From contig JAGAJR010000026.1 in NCBI GenBank assembly GCA_017626035.1, forward strand, positions 62,001-126,000: a stretch of 64,000 nt of DNA, in the 5' to 3' direction. The position numbers and the translations under genes were made by a program. The notes below the pieces were generated by a model. It was not told the origin of the DNA, searched no databases, and saw only the letters and a program-made list of their open reading frames with translations. The DNA comes from Alphaproteobacteria bacterium (GTDB lineage: Bacteria > Pseudomonadota > Alphaproteobacteria > RF32 > CAG-239). Positions 17,358 to 25,837 of this stretch are shown here, one piece after another; within the stretch, counting starts at the first letter, position 1; every line of letters starts with the position of its first letter.

Positions 17358-18092
17358 TTATTTTTTTTGCAAATTATCTGACAGGTGATTGATTATTCCG
17401 TATAAGGTATTTAGTTCCTGAGTGGTTATTTGGCTTCTTTGGAAAATATTATGCAAATTTCTTATCATTCTCGGACGTTTTTCATCATCCTGATAATTTT
17501 TGTTGTTTTGCAATTTATCTTCCATAAATTCAAAAAAATTAAACAATTTTTCTTTGTCGGCAATTTCCGTTCCGTTGGTGGAGAGGTAGGTATCCGGTGT
17601 GTCAATTTGTTGTTTATACCATTCATAACCGACCAGCAAAACAGCTTGAGACAAGTTGAGCGAACAATGTTTAGGGTTGAGCGGAATTTCGACCACGGCA
17701 TCGCTTAAAGCAACATCGTCATTATTTAAGCCGGTTCTTTCCGGTCCGAACAAAATGCCGCATTTTACGCCGTTTTGGCATTGCCGGGTTATGTCTTTTG
17801 CCGCGGATGCCGCGTTGTGAACAACTTTAATCTGATCGCGGTGCCGGGCAGTGGTAGCGTATACTTGCTGCAAATCGGCAACGGCTTCTTGAGTTGAAGC
17901 GTAAACAACAGCGTTTTGTAAGATTTCATCTGCTCCCGATGAGGCGGAAACGGCTTTGTCCGACAAATGATTTTCTCTCGGGGAGACCAAGCGGAGCTGA
18001 TAAAGTCCGCAGTTCATCATGGCACGGGCGGTCATGCCCATATTTTCAGCCAATTGCGGCTGAACTAAAATAACAACCGGTTGTATTTGCAT
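17358..18092 (-). CDS. trmJ: tRNA (cytidine/uridine-2'-O-)-methyltransferase TrmJ
   Basis: It methylates the 2'-OH of nucleotide 32 in the anticodon loop of several tRNAs. It is a SPOUT-class enzyme with the trefoil-knot SAM site. Visible motifs are VQPQLAENMGMTARAMMNCG near the start, GILFGPERTGLNNDDVALSD (motif 2) and IPLNPKHCSLNLSQAVLLVGYE (motif 3). The frame extends upstream into the preceding gene, but the ATG at 18092, after AAGGTAAAAGA, gives the usual start. It lies 16 bases behind a small secreted protein and may share its transcript. Confidence 0.9.
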   Translation of the reverse strand: MQIQPVVILVQPQLAENMGMTARAMMNCGLYQLRLVSPRENHLSDKAVSASSGADEILQNAVVYASTQEAVADLQQVYATTARHRDQIKVVHNAASAAKDITRQCQNGVKCGILFGPERTGLNNDDVALSDAVVEIPLNPKHCSLNLSQAVLLVGYEWYKQQIDTPDTYLSTNGTEIADKEKLFNFFEFMEDKLQNNKNYQDDEKRPRMIRNLHNIFQRSQITTQELNTLYGIINHLSDNLQKK

Positions 18093-18108
18093 TCTTTTAC
18101 CTTGTGAT

Positions 18109-18474
18109 TTAATATTCTTTTCCGTCAAAGAAGTTTGGACCGTCAACATCGGTGTCTATCTGTTTTTTCATGAAGTTTTTGACGGCTTTTTTGTTTTTGA
18201 CGTTAACTCTTTCGGGAGCGGGAATTTCCTTTTTACTGTCAATGGCGTTTCTGGTTTTGATTTGACCGGTAAATTTTACGATGTCATCAATCATTCCCGG
18301 AGTGTAGTTGTTTGCTTTATAATTAATTTTTTCATTGGAGGGTTTACGCAATTCAAGTTTTTTCTCAATCGGAATTTCGTTGAGATTGTTAATCTCGTCA
18401 TCAATTGCATCGGCGTTTGCATGGTTGCAGCAAAATAACAACACTCCGGTAAACAGGGCCAGTTTTTTTAACAT
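18109..18474 (-). CDS. Small secreted protein of unknown function
   Basis: The 121-residue product has a signal peptide (MLKKLALFTGVLLFCCNHANA, cleavage about residue 21) and a very charged mature part with many Lys, Asn and Glu and no further Cys. No family is recognised. It lies 13 bases behind the gene at 18488, which also encodes an exported protein, and directly ahead of trmJ. The adjacent pair may act together in the periplasm. Confidence 0.7.
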   Translation of the reverse strand: MLKKLALFTGVLLFCCNHANADAIDDEINNLNEIPIEKKLELRKPSNEKINYKANNYTPGMIDDIVKFTGQIKTRNAIDSKKEIPAPERVNVKNKKAVKNFMKKQIDTDVDGPNFFDGKEY

Positions 18475-18487
18475 TCGTTATCTCCCG

Positions 18488-19099
18488 TTAGTCAGTTGAT
18501 AAAATATCAATACTGTTAAACAGCAGATTTTCGAAGTCCAAACCGGTGCCGTCCTCAACATCCGTCATCATTTGGGAGAAAGATTTGCTTAACGGATCGT
18601 TTAAGGTAAAGACATCGCTGTATGCTTCTCTCAGTTTTTCGGCATAAGCCTGAGGCATATTTTTAATTTTTTCGTCATAGCTCTTCGGAATTTTATATCC
18701 CATTTTTCTTAAATGTTCCGTGGCTATAATCATATTATGACGGTTGACTTCGGGAGCAATCATTTCTTGTCCCTGAGCATCGGAGAAGGTTGTGGCTTCG
18801 CCGACATAGTTCAAACGTCCGTGATTGCCGCTGCCACGCCAAGTCTGGGTTCCGGTTCTGTCGCGGGCTCTAGCCCAAGGGTCAACAGGGAGAACAGCTC
18901 CTTCGGTAACTCCGTTTCCGTAAACGGGAGCGTCAGGAACGGCTGCGGGGCTTTTATCCGCAACATTGTCTCCAAAATAGCCGTCATTCGGTTTAGGAGG
19001 CTGTGCCTGCCAAGGATTGGCCGGTAATTGTGCAAAGGCCGCTGATGCAAGAGCCAGACAGCCTGCAACAGCCGTAAGAATATACAGATATTTTTTCAT
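18488..19099 (-). CDS. Secreted protein of unknown function
   Basis: The 203-residue protein starts MKKYLYILTAVAGCLALASAAFAQ, a clear signal peptide with an AFA-Q cleavage site. A Pro/Asn-rich stretch follows, then a folded-looking region (about 75-203) with NRHNMIIATEHLRKMGYKIP. No family is recognised. The ATG at 19099 follows GGAGG at a good distance and is preferred to the one at 19111. It is the first gene of a likely unit with 18109-18474 and trmJ. Confidence 0.72.
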   Translation of the reverse strand: MKKYLYILTAVAGCLALASAAFAQLPANPWQAQPPKPNDGYFGDNVADKSPAAVPDAPVYGNGVTEGAVLPVDPWARARDRTGTQTWRGSGNHGRLNYVGEATTFSDAQGQEMIAPEVNRHNMIIATEHLRKMGYKIPKSYDEKIKNMPQAYAEKLREAYSDVFTLNDPLSKSFSQMMTDVEDGTGLDFENLLFNSIDILSTD

Positions 19100-19185
19100 A
19101 ACCGCCTCCATATTTCTCCATCTTCTTTTATCATACTATAAAAAAAACAAAAATAATAGTTACAATATTGTTGCAAATAACAGTT

Positions 19186-20268
19186 CTATTTGCAAATAAA
19201 ACCGCCGCCCAAGACTCTTGTGTCGTCGTAAAAACAACAGCCTTGTCCGGGAGCAATTCCGTAAAATCCGTCATCAAGTGTTACTTCCGCCGTTTTTTCT
19301 CCGGTAAAATATACCGAAGCGGGAACGGCTTCCTGTCTGGAACGGAGTTTAACGTTGAGTTTTATTTCCTGCGGACGTTCTTCTCCCAACCAGTTTATTT
19401 GGTCAATGGTTAGTTTTTGCTTAACCAATTCTTCTTTTTTGCCGACGATTACCCGATTGTTGTCGGCGTCTATTTTCAGCACATAAAGAATGTCTCCGCC
19501 GCCGATGCCCAGCCCGCGGCGTTGTCCGACCGTGTAGTTGATAATTCCTTTGTGGGTGCCTAGAATTTTTCCGTCCGTGTTGACAATTTCTCCGGGGAGG
19601 TCAATGTTTTTTCCGTTTATGTTGCGGATGAGCTCGGCATATTTTCCCTCGGAGACGAAGCAAATATCCTGACTGTCGGATTTTTTATAAACCGAAAGCC
19701 CGGCTTCTTTGGCGATTTCCCTGGTTTCATCCTTGCTCATTCCGGCAAGAGGGCAGCGGAGCATTTGCAATGTGTGTTTGTCAACGGCAAAAAGAAAATA
19801 GCTTTGGTCTTTAATCAGGTCTTTTGCCCGGTGAAGTTCTACGCCGTTGGTTGTCATTCTGATATCGGCATAATGTCCGGTAACAATGATGTCGGCTCCC
19901 AAAGTTTTGGCTTTTTCGGACAAGATGCCGAGTTTTATGTGTTTGTTGCACATAATGCAGGGAGAGGGGGTTAAGCCTTTCAGGTAAGAAGAAGCGAAGT
20001 AATCGATAACTTTTTTTGCAAATTCTTTTCTTAAATCCAAAAAATGATGTTCAATGCCCAGTTGTCGGGCAACAACCTCAGCATCGGAGGTGGAAGATGT
20101 TTGCGGCAGATAAGGCGGAGCAAGTAAATCCATGGTCAGACCGAAAACGTCGTATCCTTGTTTTTTTAGCAGATAAGCGGCAGCAGAACTGTCAACGCCG
20201 CCTGACATGGCCACGCAGACGCGGGTTTTGTTTTCGGGTTTGGCGAGGCCGAGACTATTTACGTACAT
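19186..20268 (-). CDS. mnmA: tRNA-specific 2-thiouridylase MnmA
   Basis: It makes 2-thiouridine at position 34 of tRNAs for Lys, Glu and Gln, using ATP and a persulfide sulfur. The PP-loop AMSGGVDSS lies near residue 20. The first catalytic Cys is in SPCIMCNKHIKLG, GHYAD follows, and the second Cys is in DSQDICFV. The 360-residue length is typical. The start overlaps the end of cysE by 14 bases, so the two genes are coupled. Confidence 0.95.
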   Translation of the reverse strand: MYVNSLGLAKPENKTRVCVAMSGGVDSSAAAYLLKKQGYDVFGLTMDLLAPPYLPQTSSTSDAEVVARQLGIEHHFLDLRKEFAKKVIDYFASSYLKGLTPSPCIMCNKHIKLGILSEKAKTLGADIIVTGHYADIRMTTNGVELHRAKDLIKDQSYFLFAVDKHTLQMLRCPLAGMSKDETREIAKEAGLSVYKKSDSQDICFVSEGKYAELIRNINGKNIDLPGEIVNTDGKILGTHKGIINYTVGQRRGLGIGGGDILYVLKIDADNNRVIVGKKEELVKQKLTIDQINWLGEERPQEIKLNVKLRSRQEAVPASVYFTGEKTAEVTLDDGFYGIAPGQGCCFYDDTRVLGGGFICK

Positions 20269-20926
20269 TTTTAAGTTCTTCTTTTAAGTGTTCGATTTCG
20301 TTGCAGAGTTTTTCTATTTTTTCTTCCAGAGGGTCTTTAATGCTGTTGTTCAGGCCATAAGCGTGAAAACAGGATTTTTCTTTTTTCAAAGCTTCCACCT
20401 TATGGGCTGCCATGCCGACAACGGTCATATCGTTTTCCACATCTTTGGTTACAATGGCGTTGGAACCGATTTTTACGTTGTTGCCGATTTTGATAGGGCC
20501 GAGAACTTGGGCTCCCGAACCGATAATAACGTTGTCTCCGATAGTCGGGTGGCGTTTGGTGGTAATTTTGCCGTTTTTATCAAATACGGTTGTGCCGCCG
20601 AGAGTAACGTCGTGATATAGGGTAACGTTATTGCCGATTTCAGTGGTCTCTCCGATAACAACTCCCATTCCGTGGTCAATAAAAAATCTTTTTCCGACTC
20701 GGGCTCCGGGATGAATTTCTACGCCGGTCAGAAAACGGGCGAACTGCGAAACAAGGCGTCCGGTCAGCTTAAATCCGTTTTTCCAGAGCCAATGGCTGAA
20801 ACGATAAAACAAAACGGCCTGAAGCCCCGAACAGCAAAGCAGGGCTTCGGTTCGGCTTTTGGTGGCCGGGTCGCGGGCGATGACGGCGTCGATGTCTTGC
20901 AAAATAAACTTGTAATTTGATTTCAT
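20255..20926 (-). CDS. cysE: Serine O-acetyltransferase
   Basis: It makes O-acetylserine from serine and acetyl-CoA, the first step of cysteine synthesis. The 223-residue protein has an N-terminal helical part and the left-handed beta-helix of hexapeptide repeats, including GVEIHPGARVGKRFFIDHG and VVIGETTEIGNNVTLYHDVTLGG. The C-terminal tail after about residue 170 is a charged helix. Overlap with mnmA links cysteine supply to tRNA thiolation, which consumes cysteine sulfur. Confidence 0.93.
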   Translation of the reverse strand: MKSNYKFILQDIDAVIARDPATKSRTEALLCCSGLQAVLFYRFSHWLWKNGFKLTGRLVSQFARFLTGVEIHPGARVGKRFFIDHGMGVVIGETTEIGNNVTLYHDVTLGGTTVFDKNGKITTKRHPTIGDNVIIGSGAQVLGPIKIGNNVKIGSNAIVTKDVENDMTVVGMAAHKVEALKKEKSCFHAYGLNNSIKDPLEEKIEKLCNEIEHLKEELKNVRK

Positions 20927-21017
20927 TTTGTGGTAAACCTTTGTGAAAAATTAATAATTTATACAATATTAATAGATTATATTTAATTGTTAGTAAATTT
21001 AATTAAAGAGATAGTAA

Positions 21018-21764
21018 ATGACAGAAGTATTATTCAACGGACATGCCGGACGTTTGGAAGGACGTTATCATCAAAGTGATAAGCCGGGAGCTCCGATTGC
21101 TCTTATATTGCATCCGCATCCGCAATATGGCGGCACAATGAACAACAAAGTTGTTTATACTTTATTCAGCTGTTTTCAAAACCTGGGCTTTTCGGTTTTG
21201 CGGTTTAATTTCCGCAGTGTCGGGCGTTCTCAGGGCGAATTTGAAGACGGTCCGGGTGAACTTTCCGACGCCACGGTTGCTTTGGACTGGCTGCAGTCGG
21301 TTAATCCGGAAGCCCGTCAGTGCTGGATTGCCGGATATTCGTTTGGGGCCTGGATTGGTTTGCAGTTGTTGATGCGTCGTCCGGACATTAATAACTTTAT
21401 TGCCGTTTCTCCTCCGGCAAACGAAAAAGATTTTACCTTTTTGGCTCCTTGCCCGACATCCGGTCTGGTTATTCAGGGCGGAGCGGATGAGATTGTCAAT
21501 CCGCCTTCGGTAGCCACTTTGGCAAAGCGTTTGAACACCCAGAAAAATGTTCAGGTCGATTTTGCTCAGATTGAGGCCGGAGACCATATGTATAATAATC
21601 ATCTGGTTGATTTGTATAAAATTGCCGGAAATTATGTTATCGGAGCCATGCAGAAAAAGGCACCGCAGAAAAAACGCCGCGGCCGCCGCAAAAAAGTGGA
21701 AATTCAAGAACAGGAAACACTGTTATTGGAAAATGATACCGAGGATATGGATACCGAGGAATAA
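21018..21764 (+). CDS. Alpha/beta hydrolase with a basic-acidic tail
   Basis: The 248-residue protein has the fold opening LILHPHPQYGGTMNNKVVYTL, the RFNFRSVGRSQG segment and the nucleophile elbow GYSFGAW (Ser near residue 112). A candidate acid lies in GGADEIV and the His in EAGDHMYN. It belongs to a group widespread in alphaproteobacteria whose substrate is unknown to me. The last 40 residues are unusual: a run of Lys and Arg (KKRRGRRKKVE) followed by an acidic end. A terminator shared with the convergent RHH gene follows. Confidence 0.85.
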   Translation: MTEVLFNGHAGRLEGRYHQSDKPGAPIALILHPHPQYGGTMNNKVVYTLFSCFQNLGFSVLRFNFRSVGRSQGEFEDGPGELSDATVALDWLQSVNPEARQCWIAGYSFGAWIGLQLLMRRPDINNFIAVSPPANEKDFTFLAPCPTSGLVIQGGADEIVNPPSVATLAKRLNTQKNVQVDFAQIEAGDHMYNNHLVDLYKIAGNYVIGAMQKKAPQKKRRGRRKKVEIQEQETLLLENDTEDMDTEE

Positions 21765-21766
21765 TC

Positions 21767-21801
21767 AAAAAACCGCTCTTAAATTCAAAGAGCGGTTTTT
21801 T
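21767..21801. terminator. Bidirectional terminator between the hydrolase and RHH genes
   Basis: A perfect 14-pair stem, AAAAAACCGCTCTT against AAGAGCGGTTTTTT, has a 7-base loop. The stop codon of the minus-strand RHH gene (21785-21787) lies inside the loop. Confidence 0.85.
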
Positions 21802-22000
21802 CTTTTAATTGTTTCAGGATATAAACTCTTATGGCACTGGAAAGGTTTTCGGTTTCCCGTTCAGCGTCAATTTGTGTAACCAGTTGATTGATGCTGAGTT
21901 TTTTTTCCCGGCAAATGAGGTTTAATTCCTCAAAAAATTCTTTTTCCAGCGAGATGCTGGTTTCGTGGCGTCCGGCTATGACAACGGATTTTTTGAGCAT
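21785..22000 (-). CDS. Ribbon-helix-helix domain protein
   Basis: The 71-residue protein is of the short RHH type common next to sspB in alphaproteobacteria. The segment KSVVIAGRHETSISLEKEFFEELNLICREKKLS reads as a beta strand followed by helix A, and NLSSAIRVYILKQL as the last helix. It probably binds DNA as a dimer; its targets are unknown. It begins 2 bases after the sspB stop, so the two are co-transcribed. Confidence 0.8.
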   Translation of the reverse strand: MLKKSVVIAGRHETSISLEKEFFEELNLICREKKLSINQLVTQIDAERETENLSSAIRVYILKQLKEKTAL

Positions 22001-22002
22001 GA

Positions 22003-22479
22003 TTATTTTTTGCGGAATGCGTCAATGGAAACGACGGAAGCAATGCCGTTGGAGGCTTTTTTAGGCTGCTCTTCGGCAAAAACGGCTTCTTCCGGTTGTT
22101 CTTCCTGAGTTTCGCCTTCATTCATGTTAAAGCTTAATCCGAACTTGGCATAAGGGTCGGCAAAGTAAGTGATGGCGTCATACGGAATGGTAAGTGTCTG
22201 CGGTATGCCGCTAAAGCTTAAATCAATTGAAAACTGTTTATCTTCAACAAAAAGGTTGGAGAATTGATGTTGAATGACGATAGTCATTTCTGTCGGGTAT
22301 TGACTTTTCAGCTGACCGGAAATTTTGGTTAAAGGGTGATTGGTTTTGAATGTGATGTAAAAATGGTTTTCTCCCGGAAGCCCTTGGCGTTCGGCAATTT
22401 TCAAAGCTTCGACAACAACGTTTTTCAAAGCTTTCTCAATGAGTTTGTCGTAATTAATTTCGGTCAAAAAATCTGTCAT
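22003..22479 (-). CDS. sspB: SspB-family ClpXP adaptor (alphaproteobacterial type)
   Basis: It tethers ssrA-tagged proteins to ClpXP for degradation. The 158-residue protein has the alphaproteobacterial SspB core (INYDKLIEKALKNVVVEALKIAE, HFYITFKTNHP, FSGIPQTLTIPYDAITYFADPYAKFGL). An acidic linker follows, then a C-terminal tail (ASVVSIDAFRKK) that would contact the ClpX N-domain. It lies about 30 bases past the 3' end of the tmRNA gene on the same strand, which is a striking functional pairing. Confidence 0.9.
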   Translation of the reverse strand: MTDFLTEINYDKLIEKALKNVVVEALKIAERQGLPGENHFYITFKTNHPLTKISGQLKSQYPTEMTIVIQHQFSNLFVEDKQFSIDLSFSGIPQTLTIPYDAITYFADPYAKFGLSFNMNEGETQEEQPEEAVFAEEQPKKASNGIASVVSIDAFRKK

Positions 22480-22504
22480 TATTCATTCTTTCAATCAACT
22501 AATT

Positions 22505-22848
22505 AAGCGGGCCGTTCTGTTGCTGGGCGGCCCATTCCCCACTCAAAACTAACCAAAGTTATGAGAATTTACGTTTGTTGCGTTCACTAAGCAGCGATTG
22601 CAACCGGTGCTACGTTATTATCGTTAGCATTCATTTAAATTTGAACCGATAACGGTGGTATCTCACCGGGCACAGCTAAAATACCTTTACTATATCCTGT
22701 CAATCCTGTTTCACCCCCGTTAAATTACATTTCACGAGTTCTTAAAACTCAGAATATGTTTTGCTAATTGGTGGAGGTGCTGGGTACTGCCCCCAGGTCC
22801 AAAATATCTATTTCGTACCGCCTCTAGTGCCGTAGTCAGTTGCCTGAC
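22505..22848 (-). ncRNA. ssrA: tmRNA, circularly permuted two-piece form
   Basis: The acceptor piece comes first and ends in ACCTCCACCA at 22769, with a non-standard T-arm CTGGG-GGCAGTA-CCCAG. An intervening segment of about 50 bases (22719-22768) is removed. The coding piece begins GGGGGTG at 22718, which pairs with CACCTCC of the acceptor end. The tag frame 22590-22628, followed by a TAG stop, encodes ANDNNVAPVAIAA, a normal alphaproteobacterial tag. A GGGCCG/CGGCCC hairpin (about 22508-22533) closes the 3' end. The exact ends are estimates. Confidence 0.93.
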
Positions 22849-22854
22849 TTGCTT

Positions 22855-22882
22855 ATTATATCCATAAAATCCTTATTTTCAA
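22855..22882 (-). promoter_or_regulatory. Promoter of the tmRNA gene
   Basis: The minus strand shows TTGAAA (22877-22882), a 16-base spacer and a consensus TATAAT (22855-22860), just ahead of the acceptor piece. Confidence 0.75.
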
Positions 22883-22984
22883 TAGTTATGATTGTTTATT
22901 TAAGGCTTGATAACTGGCAATCCGGGCTTGTCAAAAAAGGCCGGCGTGGTATTTTGACTCATTATAACAAATGAAAGAAAACAA

Positions 22985-23560
22985 ATGACTAAAGTTGCAG
23001 TTTGGTGCCGCCATAAAGAGGATAACGTTATTGGTATCGGTCCTCATATTCCTTGGCGGATTTCTTCTGATTTTAAGCGGTTTCGGCGGATTACGGAAGG
23101 ACAGTGTCTGGTGGCCGGGCAGACAACTTATGAAAGTTTTCCGAATCGGACATTGCCGAACCGAAAAATTGCGGTTTTGACTTTTGATACGGATTATGAG
23201 GTCTCGGATCCGGAAAATCATTTTGTGGTTTGCGACGTCAAACTTTTGAAAGATTTTGAAGAAGATTTGTATATTTCCGGAGGTGCCAGCATTTATAAGC
23301 TTTTTATGACTGGTGGTGCCAAGCTGATGCCGGATATTATCGTCGACAGTATGTATACGGGGGAACTTAATCCTGAACTAAAAGGTTCGAAAGTGGACAT
23401 AACCCCTTGTATTGACATTATGAACAAACAGTATCGTCAGGTTTCGAAAGACTATGAACAAGACGGGGTTGTTACCACGGTTCATGTGAAAAAGGGCGAT
23501 TTTGTCGAGCAGTCCGTTCTTAAAAGAATCATTCAAGCCATTGAAGCAGGAGAGGAATAA
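22985..23560 (+). CDS. folA: Dihydrofolate reductase
   Basis: It reduces dihydrofolate to tetrahydrofolate with NADPH and recycles the folate that thymidylate synthase oxidises. The 191-residue protein has [24 protein letters not shown], where the Asp of SSDF is the catalytic acid. It also has [12 protein letters not shown] and the [13 protein letters not shown] nucleotide-site loop. The N-terminus ([12 protein letters not shown]) and the extended C-terminal end (about 165-191) differ from E. coli FolA. Its stop overlaps the thyA start by one base. Confidence 0.9.
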   Translation: MTKVAVWCRHKEDNVIGIGPHIPWRISSDFKRFRRITEGQCLVAGQTTYESFPNRTLPNRKIAVLTFDTDYEVSDPENHFVVCDVKLLKDFEEDLYISGGASIYKLFMTGGAKLMPDIIVDSMYTGELNPELKGSKVDITPCIDIMNKQYRQVSKDYEQDGVVTTVHVKKGDFVEQSVLKRIIQAIEAGEE

Positions 23561-24345
23561 TGAAACAATATCTTGATTTGTTGCGTGATATTATGGATAA
23601 CGGCGTTGATAAAATGGATCGTACCGGAACGGGAACGCGTTCTGTTTTCGGCCGGCAGATGCGTTTTGATTTAAGCAAAGGTTTCCCTTTGGTAACGACC
23701 AAAAAGGTTCATTTAAAAAGTATTATTCATGAACTTTTGTGGTTTATCAAAGGCGATACAAATGTGAAATATCTGCAGGAAAACGGGGTGCGTATTTGGA
23801 ATGAATGGGCTGATGAAAACGGCGATTTAGGTCCTGTTTACGGTTCGCAATGGCGGAATTGGAACGGAGAGGGAATTGACCAGTTGGCAGAGGTAGTCAA
23901 TAAGCTGAAAAATAATCCGAACGACCGTCGCATTATTGTTTCAGCATGGAATGTTTCCAAAATTCCAGAAATGAAACTGCCTCCGTGCCATATGATGTTT
24001 CAATTCTATGTTGCCAATAACAAGTTGTCGTGCATGTTATATCAGAGAAGCTGCGATATGTTCCTCGGCGTTCCGTTTAACATTGCATCTTATGCTTTGT
24101 TGACAATGATGTTGGCTCAGGTTTGCGGATTGGAAGCGGGCGAATTTGTCCACACTTTGGGAGATACGCATATTTATCATAATCATTTTGAGCAGGTAAA
24201 GGAGCAGTTAAGCCGCGAGCCTCTGCCTTTGCCGACGATGAAAATCAATCCGGAAGTTAAAGACATTAATGATTTTAAATATGAAGACTTTGAGTTGGTT
24301 GATTATCAATGCCACGGAAAACTTGAAGGTAAAGTTGCCGTTTAA
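23560..24345 (+). CDS. thyA: Thymidylate synthase
   Basis: It methylates dUMP to dTMP using methylene-tetrahydrofolate. The 261-residue chain has [19 protein letters not shown], the loop [12 protein letters not shown], the catalytic Cys in [20 protein letters not shown] (near residue 164) and the HIYHNHFEQ motif. It is coupled to folA by a TAATG overlap. The order folA-thyA is the reverse of that in many proteobacteria. A terminator follows. Confidence 0.97.
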   Translation: MKQYLDLLRDIMDNGVDKMDRTGTGTRSVFGRQMRFDLSKGFPLVTTKKVHLKSIIHELLWFIKGDTNVKYLQENGVRIWNEWADENGDLGPVYGSQWRNWNGEGIDQLAEVVNKLKNNPNDRRIIVSAWNVSKIPEMKLPPCHMMFQFYVANNKLSCMLYQRSCDMFLGVPFNIASYALLTMMLAQVCGLEAGEFVHTLGDTHIYHNHFEQVKEQLSREPLPLPTMKINPEVKDINDFKYEDFELVDYQCHGKLEGKVAV

Positions 24346-24350
24346 TGTAT

Positions 24351-24375
24351 AAAGCCCGGAAATTCCGGGCTTTTG
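24351..24375 (+). terminator. Terminator after thyA
   Basis: AAAGCCCGG and CCGGGCTTT form a 9-pair stem followed by T residues, 5 bases past the thyA stop. Confidence 0.85.
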
Positions 24376-24383
24376 CATAAAAG

Positions 24384-24420
24384 AAAACACCCCGCTATTT
24401 GAGAAAATAGACAGGGTGTC
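24384..24420 (-). terminator. Terminator after the 24447-24803 gene
   Basis: ACACCC/GGGTGT and CTATTT/AAATAG pair in one hairpin, followed on the minus strand by TTTTCTT. Confidence 0.65.
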
Positions 24421-24446
24421 GGTTTTAGGTTTAAGGTAAGAAAGAT

Positions 24447-24803
24447 TTATTTGCGGAGGTAGTGGTACACTCCGTTAATTTTCTTTTCCTGGTATTGGAG
24501 CCCGTTGATTTCCGGGGTCCGGGCCAGGGTGATCGAAAGATTGCTCTTGTCTATTGTGGCAGTCTTACCTCCTGAGACTTGGCGGATGGTAACCGTCGGT
24601 TGATGGATGTCCGTGGCCCATACGAGGTAGGGGATGCCGGCTTTGAACGGGGCGTCTTTCTTCTTGGAGAGAGAGGCGGTGTCATTGCCGAGGACGGGTG
24701 CGTTCAGGATAACCGTGTACATACGCTGGAATGCAACCTTGGTCTTGTTAGCTACTGTGTCTGCGGAAAGTTTCTCGACTGCGATTTTATTTTTCTTACA
24801 CAT
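24447..24803 (-). CDS. Unrecognised 118-residue protein with foreign-looking codon use
   Basis: The product starts MCKKNKIAVEKLSADTVANK and looks like a small beta-rich protein (PTVTIRQVSGGKTATIDKSNLSITL), with no signal peptide or membrane segment. I recognise no family. Codons end mainly in C (ATC, CTC, ACC, TAC), in sharp contrast to thyA next to it. No Shine-Dalgarno site precedes the ATG. The leader is AT-rich after a GCAA-capped mini-hairpin and shares the 9-mer AAGGCATTA with the leader of the 8555 gene. It is a one-gene unit with a TATAAT element at 24841-24846 and its own terminator. Confidence 0.75.
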   Translation of the reverse strand: MCKKNKIAVEKLSADTVANKTKVAFQRMYTVILNAPVLGNDTASLSKKKDAPFKAGIPYLVWATDIHQPTVTIRQVSGGKTATIDKSNLSITLARTPEINGLQYQEKKINGVYHYLRK

Positions 24804-24821
24804 AGTAAAATTTTTTTTAAT

Positions 24822-24846
24822 GCCTTGCGGCGGTTTGACAATTATA
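24822..24846 (-). promoter_or_regulatory. -10 element and GCAA-tetraloop leader hairpin of the 24447-24803 gene
   Basis: On the minus strand TATAAT (24841-24846) is followed after about 9 bases by GCC-GCAA-GGC (24822-24831), a GNRA-type mini-hairpin that would sit at the very 5' end of the transcript. The -35 region is weak. Confidence 0.45.
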
Positions 24847-25045
24847 TGATAAGTTCACAAAATTCTTAAGTGGAATGAACATATATAACCATATTTTTAG
24901 ACTAAAATCAAGTATAAAATGACAAAAATTTTGTATAAAATGTGAAATTTTTATTTGTATATTGATTTTTCGTGCTTTTTTTTAGAAAAATTTATCAACC
25001 TTGTCAGAAAACAGGGGGCTTTTATGCTTTTGAGAGCGAGAAATG

Positions 25046-25768
25046 TTATCCCAAAATTGAAAGAGTGATTCCCACAAACAGCGGAATAGACAGGTTGTCG
25101 TCAATTTCGATTTTGTCTTCATACATTTCCGTTAAGGTGGCAATCAAGGCCGCAATAATGCTGGCATAAGTTACCGGGAGGATTGGATTATATAAGACCA
25201 TGATGAGCAAGGCACTGAGGAAAAATGCCACAGTTCCTTCCAACGATTTTGAAGCTCTCAGCCGCCGGGTGCCGTAAGCTTTGCCGAACAAGGCGGCACA
25301 AGTGTCGGAAATCAGCATAATGGTGAGAGAAACCACGGCAATGGCTTTGGTGAATAAAAAAGTGCAGGCAATGGCGGCAAGAAACACATATAATGAACCG
25401 CTGACCTGAAATTTGTTTCGTTTTAATTCTTTATTGCGGAGAGTTTTGAAAAACAGGACTCCGAAAGATCTTCTTGCCCAAGGCCATTTTTTGTAGTTTC
25501 CGTATTCGAGCAGAGCATCTCCGACAAACAAGGTTGAAAAGATGATGATAGACAGTCCCGGGTGCAAAAAATAAATCAGAGCCGGAATCCACAGAGAACT
25601 TAAATGAATGGATTTGCGATACAGTTCTTTTTTGAATGATTTGTTAATGTCAATATGCAGGTTATGGGCAATTCCGTTTAAGTTCGGATGGCGAAACTTC
25701 ATTCTCCATTTTGGCCTTCTCAGCTTAAAGTTTAAGTCGGGCTTTTTAATCTTAAACGGTTTTAACAT
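25046..25768 (-). CDS. SEC59/DGK1/VTE5-family membrane kinase (diacylglycerol or polyprenol kinase)
   Basis: This family phosphorylates lipid alcohols such as dolichol, phytol or diacylglycerol, often with CTP. The 240-residue protein starts with about 45 very basic cytoplasmic residues. Multiple membrane helices follow, with RKSIHLSSLWIPAL, the ISDTCAALFGKAYGTRRL motif and KSLEGTVAFF, and it ends EMYEDKIEIDDNLSIPLFVG. These motifs are the family's hallmarks. The substrate is unknown. It lies 69 bases downstream of the PAP2 gene on the same strand, so the pair could form a phosphorylation/dephosphorylation couple on a lipid carrier. Confidence 0.82.
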   Translation of the reverse strand: MLKPFKIKKPDLNFKLRRPKWRMKFRHPNLNGIAHNLHIDINKSFKKELYRKSIHLSSLWIPALIYFLHPGLSIIIFSTLFVGDALLEYGNYKKWPWARRSFGVLFFKTLRNKELKRNKFQVSGSLYVFLAAIACTFLFTKAIAVVSLTIMLISDTCAALFGKAYGTRRLRASKSLEGTVAFFLSALLIMVLYNPILPVTYASIIAALIATLTEMYEDKIEIDDNLSIPLFVGITLSILG

Positions 25769-25837
25769 CAGATTTTCCTATGCAATATCAGAATGTCTAG
25801 ATAAATATCATTAATCTTTGATAAAGTAAACAATAAC

